Below are positions 1 through 5,721 of a DNA stretch of 9,887 bases, piece by piece. The notes under the pieces are model-generated. The model was not told the origin of the DNA. It did no database searches and saw nothing but the letters and a program-made list of their open reading frames with translations. Location of the stretch: NCBI GenBank assembly GCA_017960705.1, contig JAGCYR010000080.1:1-9887 (forward strand), in the 5' to 3' direction. The stretch comes from Clostridia bacterium. Lineage in GTDB: Bacteria; Bacillota; Clostridia; Oscillospirales; CAG-272. Each line of letters opens with the position of its first letter. The first letter of the stretch is position 1. Both the position numbers and the translations under genes were made by a program.

Positions 1-80
1 ATTTTCTCCGTTTTGCCCGCTTGACAGATAAAACCGACCGAAACGCGCTCTCCCCCTCTTCCCCGCCCCCTCTTCGCCGG

Positions 81-119
81 ATTCGTAAAGTTTACGAATT
101 ATCGGAACGGGCGGATAAC
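81..119 (+). promoter_or_regulatory. Palindromic operator-like site with a possible promoter upstream of topB
   Basis: Positions 81-89 (ATTCGTAAA) and 91-99 (TTTACGAAT) form a perfect 9-bp inverted repeat around one central base, a shape typical of a dimeric repressor site. Its right arm supplies a possible -35 (TTTACG, 91-96), 17 bp before a possible -10 (GATAAC, 114-119), each matching four of six consensus bases. If this promoter is real, a protein on the palindrome would block it. The palindrome is seen directly; the promoter and its control are inferred. A better-looking TTGACA at 21-26 has no -10 at the right distance. Confidence 0.4.
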
Positions 120-198
120 GAGGTACGGAGAAGCCGCGTCAGACCCCCCTCCGGCGACCCAACCGGACACCCAAAACACCCTTTGAAGGAGGATCGGG

Positions 199-2391
199 AT
201 GTACCTGATCGTAGCCGAAAAACCGAGTCTTGCCCGCAACATCGCCTCCGCCGTCGGAAACTCCGTCAGGCGGGACGGATACCTCGAATGTCCGGGGTAT
301 CTCGTCACCTGGGCGTTCGGGCATCTGTTCTCGCTCGTCGATATTGAAGATTACCAGGGCGGGATGCCCGAATCCGGCAAAGCGCGCTGGAAGCTCGACA
401 ACCTTCCCTGCATCCCGACCGAGTTCCGCTTTGAACTCCGCCGGGGCGACGACCGCAAGGTCGATCCCGGCATCCGGAGGCAGTTCGACGTCATCACGTC
501 GCTCGTCAACCGCCCCGACGTCGAGGCGATCGTCAACGCGGGCGACGCAGACCGCGAGGGCGAGATCATCGTCCGCACCTGCGTCCGCTTCGCGCTCCGC
601 TCGGAAAAGCCCATGAAGCGGCTCTGGCTCCCCGACCAGACGCCCGAGACCGTACGCTCCGCGCTCGCCTCGCTTGAGGACGACGACAAGTACGACGACC
701 TCGCGAACGAGGGCTACGCCCGCACCTATATCGACTGGCTCTACGGCACCAACCTGACCCGCTACGCCACCCTGAAAACCGGCAAATTCCTGCGCGTCGG
801 GCGGGTGATCGTGCCGATCGTGCGCGCCGTGTACGACCGGGATATGGAGATCCGCAACTTCGTTCCGAAAAAGTACTTTTCGATCCGTTCGGCGGCGAAG
901 ACCGGGGGCGAGGCGGTCGAGCTGATCTCGAAGAACCGCTTTGACGCCGACCAAGCGGAACAGGCGCGCGCCTACTGCGACAAACTCAACGCCGAGACCG
1001 CGGTCGTGACCGACAAATCGAGCAAGACCGACCGGATGTTTCCGGGCAAGCTTTTCTCGCTCTCCACGCTTCAGAACCTGCTCGGCAAGAAGTACAAGAT
1101 GTCGATGAACGACAGTCTCGCGACCGTGCAGAAGCTCTACGAGGAGGGGTACCTCACCTATCCGCGTACCAACTCGGAATACCTCTCGAAAAACGAGTGC
1201 GACAAGGTGCGCCAGATCCTTGCGGGGATCTCGAAGCTCGGCTATCCCGTCGCGTTCCGTCAGTCCAAGTCCATCTTCGACGACAGCAAGATCGAGTCGC
1301 ACTCCGCGATCACCCCGACCTACAAGATCCCCGATAAGGGCAAGCTCTCGGAGCGTGAGAATCAGGTCTACGCCACGGTTTTCCGCCGCTTCGTCGCGAA
1401 CTTCTGTTCGGAGGAGTGCAAGGTCGAGCGGTCCGAGATCACGGTCAAGGTCGGGGACGTCGAGACCTTCACGCTGAAGGGCACGGTTTTGGTCGAGCCC
1501 GGCTGGACCAAATACGACGATTACACCCGCCGCGATAAGATCCTCCCCAATCTCTCGGTCGGCGACAAGGTGAATACCCGCTTCGCCCCGGAGGAGAAGG
1601 AGACCACCCCGCCGAAGCACTATACCATCGAGACGCTCAACCAGTTCTTAAAGAACCCTTTCCGCGAGGAAAAGGAGAAGGCGGAGGACGCCGCGCCCGA
1701 GGACGATACCGAGGAGTACCGCGCGGTGTTTCTCGGGCTGGAGCTCGGAACCGAAGCCACCCGCACCGGGATCATCGAGAACGCCAAACGCAGCCGGTAT
1801 ATCGCTCTGAAAAAGGACGTCTACACCATCCTCCCCGACGGCGAGTATCTGGTGCAGGCGCTCGACCGGATGAAGATCGATATGAACAAGTACAAGACCG
1901 CCGAGATGGGCAAGGCGCTGAAGGCGGTCTACCGTCGGGAAATGACCGTTTCGGACAGCGTGTCGCTCGCCGCCAAAGAGATCGGAGAGATCTTCGCGCG
2001 GCAGGACGCGATGCCGGGACAGATGCCGGGGGATTCGGGACAGACCGGAACGCTCGGCGAGATCGTCGGGGATTGCCCGCTCTGCGGGGAGCACGTCGTG
2101 CGCGGGCGCTTCCGCTACGGGTGTATGGGGTTTAAGAACGGGTGTCGGTTCACCATCCCCGTCAACCTTTGCCGCCGCGATATCCCGATCGCCGCCGCCC
2201 GCGATCTTCTCACCACCGGCAAGACCAAGAAGATCGACGGCTTCGTTTCACGCGCCGGGCGCACCTTCGGCTCTGAACTCGTCCTCCGCGACGGCAACGT
2301 CGAGTTCAGTTTCTCCACTCCGAAGGACGATAAAAAGAAACCCTCCGCCAAACCCAAGCGCAAACCCGCCCGGAAGAAGACAGAGAAATAA
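199..2391 (+). CDS. topB: DNA topoisomerase III (type IA)
   Basis: Cuts and rejoins one DNA strand through a 5'-phosphotyrosine, decatenating and relaxing DNA in the cytoplasm. The 730-residue protein opens with the Toprim motif LIVAEKPSLA (Glu7), followed by DADREGE with Asp116, Asp118 and Glu120 for metal binding. The active-site segment TYPRTNSEYL gives catalytic Tyr321 and Arg323. Asn325 stands where E. coli topoisomerase I has Asp, a change I associate with the Clostridial and conjugative-element branch. A four-cysteine zinc ribbon (Cys626, 629, 642, 649) and a lysine-rich tail (about 708-730) likely hold DNA. ATG at 199 is supported by AAGGAGGA at 186-193, six bases upstream. Length is slightly above E. 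coli TopB (about 650) because of the C-terminal extension. No conjugation genes are visible, so a mobile-element origin is not supported here. Confidence 0.95.
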   Translation: MYLIVAEKPSLARNIASAVGNSVRRDGYLECPGYLVTWAFGHLFSLVDIEDYQGGMPESGKARWKLDNLPCIPTEFRFELRRGDDRKVDPGIRRQFDVITSLVNRPDVEAIVNAGDADREGEIIVRTCVRFALRSEKPMKRLWLPDQTPETVRSALASLEDDDKYDDLANEGYARTYIDWLYGTNLTRYATLKTGKFLRVGRVIVPIVRAVYDRDMEIRNFVPKKYFSIRSAAKTGGEAVELISKNRFDADQAEQARAYCDKLNAETAVVTDKSSKTDRMFPGKLFSLSTLQNLLGKKYKMSMNDSLATVQKLYEEGYLTYPRTNSEYLSKNECDKVRQILAGISKLGYPVAFRQSKSIFDDSKIESHSAITPTYKIPDKGKLSERENQVYATVFRRFVANFCSEECKVERSEITVKVGDVETFTLKGTVLVEPGWTKYDDYTRRDKILPNLSVGDKVNTRFAPEEKETTPPKHYTIETLNQFLKNPFREEKEKAEDAAPEDDTEEYRAVFLGLELGTEATRTGIIENAKRSRYIALKKDVYTILPDGEYLVQALDRMKIDMNKYKTAEMGKALKAVYRREMTVSDSVSLAAKEIGEIFARQDAMPGQMPGDSGQTGTLGEIVGDCPLCGEHVVRGRFRYGCMGFKNGCRFTIPVNLCRRDIPIAAARDLLTTGKTKKIDGFVSRAGRTFGSELVLRDGNVEFSFSTPKDDKKKPSAKPKRKPARKKTEK

Positions 2392-2396
2392 TAACG

Positions 2397-2486
2397 CCCC
2401 CGCGGGGGAGCGGGGGAACGACGGGAGTTTTCCGCTTTCTTGAAAGAAAGCTCGGCAAAGAACTTCATTCCGGAAAGAATAATGAA
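2397..2486. repeat. Cluster of three small inverted repeats after topB
   Basis: Three dyads lie just past the topB stop. CCCCCGCGGGGG at 2397-2408 is a perfect palindrome. GCTTTCTT (2434-2441) and AAGAAAGC (2444-2451) form an 8-bp stem. TTCATT (2464-2469) pairs with AATGAA (2481-2486). None is followed by a proper T-run, so none is a clear terminator. The middle one, flanked by CCG and CGG and followed by CAAAGAACTT, resembles intergenic repeats I recall from gut Clostridia, but I cannot verify that here. Confidence 0.5.
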
Positions 2487-2490
2487 ATCA

Positions 2491-2528
2491 GCAAAACGGC
2501 GCCCCCCGCAGGACTGCCGCCGTTTTGC
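2491..2528. terminator. topB: Candidate bidirectional terminator between topB and the GH39 genes
   Basis: GCAAAACGGCG (2491-2501) is exactly complementary to CGCCGTTTTGC (2518-2528), an 11-bp stem. Inside it GCAG (2508-2511) can pair with CTGC (2514-2517). The outer A-run and T-run flank a GC core, so in either direction the hairpin is followed by a short T-run, as in simple intrinsic terminators. The T-run is only four bases and can itself be paired, so termination is plausible rather than certain. It is the best candidate for ending topB transcription. Confidence 0.45.
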
Positions 2529-2584
2529 GGTTCTATAGCCGCCGCTACTGTTTTCACCCTTGCTTTTTTTGCGTCCGTTCCATG

Positions 2585-2628
2585 CCTTCCACTTGAGGGG
2601 AAGGTGGCGCGAAGCGCCGGATGAGGTG
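2585..2628. repeat. Clostridial-type intergenic repeat with two hairpins
   Basis: CCTTCC (2585-2590) pairs with GGAAGG (2599-2604). Directly after comes GGCGC (2606-2610), loop GAA, GCGCC (2614-2618), then GGATGAGGTG. This two-hairpin block ending in GGATGAGG matches a dispersed intergenic repeat I remember from gut Oscillospirales genomes. Only one copy is in this window, so its repeat nature rests on recall. It is non-coding and sits between two convergent genes. Confidence 0.5.
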
Positions 2629-2639
2629 TTCCTTTCGGT

Positions 2640-2677
2640 AAAACAAAACGTTGACCGCGCCGAACGGCGCGGTCAAC
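2640..2677 (-). terminator. Intrinsic terminator of the GH39 operon
   Basis: GTTGACCGCGCC (2650-2661) and GGCGCGGTCAAC (2666-2677) form a perfect 12-bp stem with loop GAAC. Read on the minus strand, it is followed by GTTTTGTTTT (complement of 2640-2649), a near-perfect T-run. It therefore fits a strong terminator for the leftward GH39 genes, about 70 bases past the last stop codon. On the plus strand it is followed by TTATAAC, so it would be a poor terminator in that direction. Confidence 0.8.
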
Positions 2678-2751
2678 TTATAACGATTGCGGCCTGCTTG
2701 TAGGCGGCAATCTCATAACTCATAACGTTTCGCGTCAGCGAAACTTATAGT
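2678..2751. repeat. Stem-loops joined by a repeated 7-base linker
   Basis: After the terminator stem (ending 2677) comes TTATAAC (2678-2684). A 28-nt stem-loop follows at 2685-2712 (GATTGC/GCAATC outside, GCCT/AGGC inside). Next are two linkers TCATAAC (2713-2719 and 2720-2726), then an 18-nt stem-loop at 2727-2744 (GTTTCGC, loop GTCA, GCGAAAC), then TTATAGT (2745-2751). The linkers fill the gaps between stems exactly. The last linker overlaps the stop codon of the GH39 gene at 2745. The modular pattern is seen directly; its function is unknown. Confidence 0.6.
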
Positions 2752-4088
2752 TCGTCGAAATTCACGACGACGGAGGCGTACAGCGGCAAGGTCAGCGTAT
2801 GCGCGCCGGAGCCGGTGCCGAAGACCTCGGTCGAAACTTCCGTGAGATCGTGGTCGTTGTCGAGCGAGCGCACCGTCACGCGCACGGGCTTGTCGGAGAG
2901 ACCCTTCCACTCGATCTTGACGGTTTCGGGCGCAAAGCCCACGCCGTCGATCGAGGTCAGCTCGTTGCGGTAGTTGGTGAGCAAGAGCGCCCCGTGACCC
3001 CCGTCCTCGCTCTTCGCCGCGAGCGCGTAGATCCCCTCTCCCTCGGCTTCCGCCTTGACCTCGGTGCCGAGCTCGGCGAGGTCGGAGAAGGCGTAGAACG
3101 CGTAGTAGGGCTTCAAGGGTTCGTAGGAGATCCGGTCGAACAGACCGTTGAACTCGGCGCAGGTGTGCCGCGCGTCGTAGTACATCAGGTGGTCGAGCGG
3201 CGAATCCTGGCAGGTGATCATGACCGCGATATTGAACGCCGCGCCTTTCAGGGCGTGGATGGTCCGATACGAATGGAGCAGGGTCTCGCGCGGTTCCCAC
3301 GCGACGAGGAAGTTCCACTCGTTCAAGATCAGCTCGACGTCGCCGTAGCCCGCCTCGGCCATGTGCTCCTTCGCGATCTGAATGTCGCGGGCAAACTGCT
3401 CGGTCGTGCTGGCGTAGCGGTGGAACGAGAAGAAGTCCATCGGCGGCTTCTTTTCTTTCAGATACGGAATGAACTCTTTCCACCACTCGACCCGTTTGAT
3501 GTGGGTCAGCGCCGGTCCCCCGACCTTGATATCCGGGAAGCACTTTTTCAGGTGACGGATCGCGATATCGAACAGCTCGATGTACTCGCCGATGGTCCCG
3601 GTCCAGCACATATGACCGAGCAGGTCGGGCTCGTTCCAGATCTCCCAGTACTCGATCCCGCGGTAAAAACCGTCCGCCCATCCCTCGTTTTCGTGCCGGA
3701 TGATGTGCTCGCAGATCCGCGCCCACTTATGGAAGTCCTTCGGCGGGATGGAGCCGTAGCGCTTGATCTCGTGCTCGATCGTGGTCCCGAGCCGGTAGAA
3801 GATCTTGGTCCCGACTTTCTCGATCGAGTCAAGATACACGTCGGTCAGGGTGAAATCGTAGGACGCGGGATCGTTCTCGTCGGCGTCGAAATTCGGAAAG
3901 ATCTCGTGCACGTCGACCGTGTGCCGCCATTCAAAGGTCGAGTCGTGCAGCCTGGCGTACGGGATCCTCGCCGCGGCGTAGAACTCGTGGTTTTTTAAGT
4001 CGTGATCCCCGAGAGGTCCGTTGTTGACGCTGTTCATATCCTTGATTTTGCCCTGCGTCTTTGCGAAATCGATCTTGACGTTTCCCAT
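2745..4088 (-). CDS. GH39-type glycoside hydrolase, probable beta-xylosidase (second gene of operon)
   Basis: A 447-residue clan GH-A retaining glycosidase that most resembles GH39 beta-xylosidases, which release xylose from the ends of xylo-oligosaccharides. WEIWNEPDL carries the acid/base Glu153, LILNEWN the nucleophile Glu257, and FSFHRY the conserved His223. From about residue 340 the protein becomes beta-rich (LLLTNYRNE, VRVTVRSLD), fitting the small beta-sandwich domain that follows the barrel in GH39. There is no signal peptide, so it acts in the cytoplasm on imported sugar. ATG at 4088 follows AAAGGAG (complement of 4096-4102) after seven bases. Only 17 bases separate it from the stop of the upstream paralogue, so the two are cotranscribed. 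They are about two-thirds identical by eye, which implies tandem duplication. Exact substrate is not fixed by sequence. Confidence 0.87.
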   Translation of the reverse strand: MGNVKIDFAKTQGKIKDMNSVNNGPLGDHDLKNHEFYAAARIPYARLHDSTFEWRHTVDVHEIFPNFDADENDPASYDFTLTDVYLDSIEKVGTKIFYRLGTTIEHEIKRYGSIPPKDFHKWARICEHIIRHENEGWADGFYRGIEYWEIWNEPDLLGHMCWTGTIGEYIELFDIAIRHLKKCFPDIKVGGPALTHIKRVEWWKEFIPYLKEKKPPMDFFSFHRYASTTEQFARDIQIAKEHMAEAGYGDVELILNEWNFLVAWEPRETLLHSYRTIHALKGAAFNIAVMITCQDSPLDHLMYYDARHTCAEFNGLFDRISYEPLKPYYAFYAFSDLAELGTEVKAEAEGEGIYALAAKSEDGGHGALLLTNYRNELTSIDGVGFAPETVKIEWKGLSDKPVRVTVRSLDNDHDLTEVSTEVFGTGSGAHTLTLPLYASVVVNFDEL

Positions 4089-4105
4089 TGTTTATCTCCT
4101 TTGGT

Positions 4106-5443
4106 TTATTCCGCGTCGTAATGGACCAGAACCGTGCCGAACATCGGCAGCGAAAGCGTGTGGAAGCCCGCCCCGCTCCCGAAGGTCTCGCCCGAGATCT
4201 CGGAAAGGTCGCGGTCGGCGTCCAGCATCCGCACCGTCACGCGCACGGGTTTGTCACAAAGTCCGTCCCACTCGATCCTGACGTCCTGCGGGGGATACTC
4301 CTTGCCGTCGAGCGACGTTTCGTTTCGGTAGTTGGTGAGCAGCAGCGCGCCGTGGCCCCCGTCCCTGCTCTTCGCCGCCAAAGCGTACAGTCCTTCCCCG
4401 TCCGCGACGGTTTTCACCTCGGTCCCGAGATCGGCAAGATCCGCGAAGGCGTAGAATGCGTAGTAGGGTTTGAGGTTCTCCCACGAATACCTTTCAAACA
4501 GCCCGTTGAAGTAAGAGCTGTGCCGCGCGTCGTAGTACATCAGGTGATCCAGCGCCGTATCCTGACAGACCGTCATGACCGCCGCGCAGAACGACGCGCC
4601 GATCAGTTCGTGCAGTCCGCGGTAGGAGTGGATCAGCTTCTCCTTCGGCGACCACCCGAGCAGGTAGTTCCACTCGTTCAGGATCAGCTCGCAGTCGGGG
4701 TACCCCGCCTCGACCATGTAGTTCTTCGCGATCCCGATATCCTCCGCGAACTTTTCGGGGACGCTGCCGTATTTATGGAAGGAGAAGAAGTCCATCGGCG
4801 GCTTCTTTTCTTTCAGATACGGGATGAATTCGTCGAAAAACTCGGCGCGCTTGACGTGGGTGAGCGCGGGACCGCCGAACTTCAGGTCGGGGAAGCACTT
4901 TTTCAGGTGGTTGATCGCGATATCGAAGAGTTCGATGAACTGCGCCGTCGTACCCGTCCAGCAGCTTTTGCTGACCAGATCGGGTTCGTTCCAGATCTCC
5001 CAGTACTCGATCCCGCGGCGGTAGCCGTCCGCCCATCCCTCGTTCTCGTGCCGGACGATGTGCTCGCAGATCCGCGCCCACTTGTGAAAGTCCTTCGGGG
5101 GGACCGCGCCGTACTTTTTCGACTCGGCTTCGATCGAGTTGCCGAGGCGGTAGAAGATCTTGGTCCCGGTCTTTTCGATCGTGTCGAGGTACTCGTCGGT
5201 CAGGGTGAAATCGTAGGACGCCGGATCGTTCTCGTCGGCGTCGAAATCGGGAAAAACGCAGAGGATATCCACCGTGTGACGCCAGTTGAAACTCGAATCG
5301 TGCAGCCGCGCGAAGGGGATCCGCGCGTCGGCGTACGCCTGATAGCTCCCGACGTCGAACTCCCCGTCGGGGCCGTTGTTGACGCTGTTCATGTCCTTGA
5401 TCCTGCCGAGCGTTTCGGCAAACGAGATCTTGACGTTGCCCAT
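4106..5443 (-). CDS. GH39-type glycoside hydrolase, probable beta-xylosidase (first gene of operon)
   Basis: A 445-residue paralogue of the next gene with the same architecture: acid/base Glu153 in WEIWNEPDL, nucleophile Glu257 in LILNEWN, FSFHKY, and a beta-rich C-terminal part. Both catalytic glutamates fall at the same residue numbers as in its partner, with no large gap between the two. There is no signal peptide, so it is cytoplasmic. An in-frame ATG exists at 5524, but a full promoter lies at 5496-5524, so a start there could not be transcribed from it. The start at 5443 (MGNVKISF) has AGGAGC nearby (complement of 5452-5457) and matches the MGNVKIDF start of the paralogue. Differences cluster near WNEPDLVSKSCW versus WNEPDLLGHMCW and in the last 100 residues, suggesting somewhat different substrates. 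Confidence 0.88.
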   Translation of the reverse strand: MGNVKISFAETLGRIKDMNSVNNGPDGEFDVGSYQAYADARIPFARLHDSSFNWRHTVDILCVFPDFDADENDPASYDFTLTDEYLDTIEKTGTKIFYRLGNSIEAESKKYGAVPPKDFHKWARICEHIVRHENEGWADGYRRGIEYWEIWNEPDLVSKSCWTGTTAQFIELFDIAINHLKKCFPDLKFGGPALTHVKRAEFFDEFIPYLKEKKPPMDFFSFHKYGSVPEKFAEDIGIAKNYMVEAGYPDCELILNEWNYLLGWSPKEKLIHSYRGLHELIGASFCAAVMTVCQDTALDHLMYYDARHSSYFNGLFERYSWENLKPYYAFYAFADLADLGTEVKTVADGEGLYALAAKSRDGGHGALLLTNYRNETSLDGKEYPPQDVRIEWDGLCDKPVRVTVRMLDADRDLSEISGETFGSGAGFHTLSLPMFGTVLVHYDAE

Positions 5444-5469
5444 ACCGTTTTGCTCCTTTTTTCTGCCCT

Positions 5470-5485
5470 CGGGACTATCGTCCCG
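5470..5485 (-). promoter_or_regulatory. Stem-loop at the 5' end of the GH39 mRNA
   Basis: CGGGAC (5470-5475), TATC, GTCCCG (5480-5485) is a perfect 6-bp inverted repeat with a 4-base loop. It starts only a few bases downstream of the predicted transcription start near 5489, so the GH39 transcript would begin with this hairpin. It could protect the mRNA 5' end or serve as an operator for a roadblocking protein. The dyad is seen; both roles are inferred. Confidence 0.5.
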
Positions 5486-5495
5486 TATTGATTCT

Positions 5496-5524
5496 ATTAT
5501 ACCAATCCGCGCCTTTTCTGTCAA
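5496..5524 (-). promoter_or_regulatory. Sigma-A promoter of the GH39 operon
   Basis: On the minus strand TTGACA (complement of 5519-5524) is followed after exactly 17 bp by TATAAT (complement of 5496-5501). Both hexamers are perfect consensus, so the promoter should be strong unless repressed. Transcription would start near 5489, giving a leader of about 45 bases. A consensus promoter in front of catabolic genes suggests control mainly by repression. Confidence 0.88.
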
Positions 5525-5525
5525 G

Positions 5526-5555
5526 CGATTTTCTCCCGATCGGCGGGGAAAATCG
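5526..5555. promoter_or_regulatory. Inverted repeat abutting the GH39 -35 box
   Basis: CGATTTTC (5526-5533) is mirrored by GAAAATCG (5548-5555). The dyad continues inward with CCCG (5535-5538) and CGGG (5544-5547), leaving T5534 unpaired. It starts one base past the -35 box of the leftward promoter, a usual place for an activator or repressor site. No gene ends here, so a terminator role is unlikely. The binding protein is unknown; the divergent AraC-type regulator is the obvious candidate, although AraC proteins more often use direct repeats. Confidence 0.5.
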
Positions 5556-5663
5556 GGCGTTCTCCGCAGATCCCGCGACGTCCGTTTTCCCCTCTCTCCT
5601 TTTGCTTCGGATTAACTTTTACATCTCTCTTTTCGCACGGAACGCGGTTTGTTTTGCCGTCGC

Positions 5664-5692
5664 TTGACATTTCGGCGCTTTTCTGCTACAAT
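5664..5692 (+). promoter_or_regulatory. Sigma-A promoter of the AraC-type regulator
   Basis: TTGACA (5664-5669), a 17-bp spacer and TACAAT (5687-5692) make a near-consensus promoter. Start of transcription would be near 5699, leaving a leader of about 23 bases. It shares TCGCTTGACA with the divergent GH39 promoter. Its spacer holds CGGCGCTTTTCTG (5673-5685), similar to CCGCGCCTTTTCTG (5507-5520) in the spacer of the other promoter and in the same orientation, which suggests a common regulatory protein. Confidence 0.85.
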
Positions 5693-5721
5693 AGTGGCAG
5701 AAACCGAAAAGGAGAAAAACG

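Noticed and set aside
21..26. TTGACA as -35 box for topB
   Set aside because: Bases 43-50 at the proper spacing are GC-rich with no -10 likeness.
139..1620. 493-residue reading frame antisense to topB
   Set aside because: It mirrors topB codons (Arg/Leu/Asp/Val-rich), has no family resemblance, and topB's catalytic motifs are intact on the plus strand.
2799..5491. Plus-strand reading frames (399 and 467 residues) over the GH39 genes
   Set aside because: The two resemble each other only because they are antisense to paralogues. The minus-strand frames hold the glycosidase active sites.
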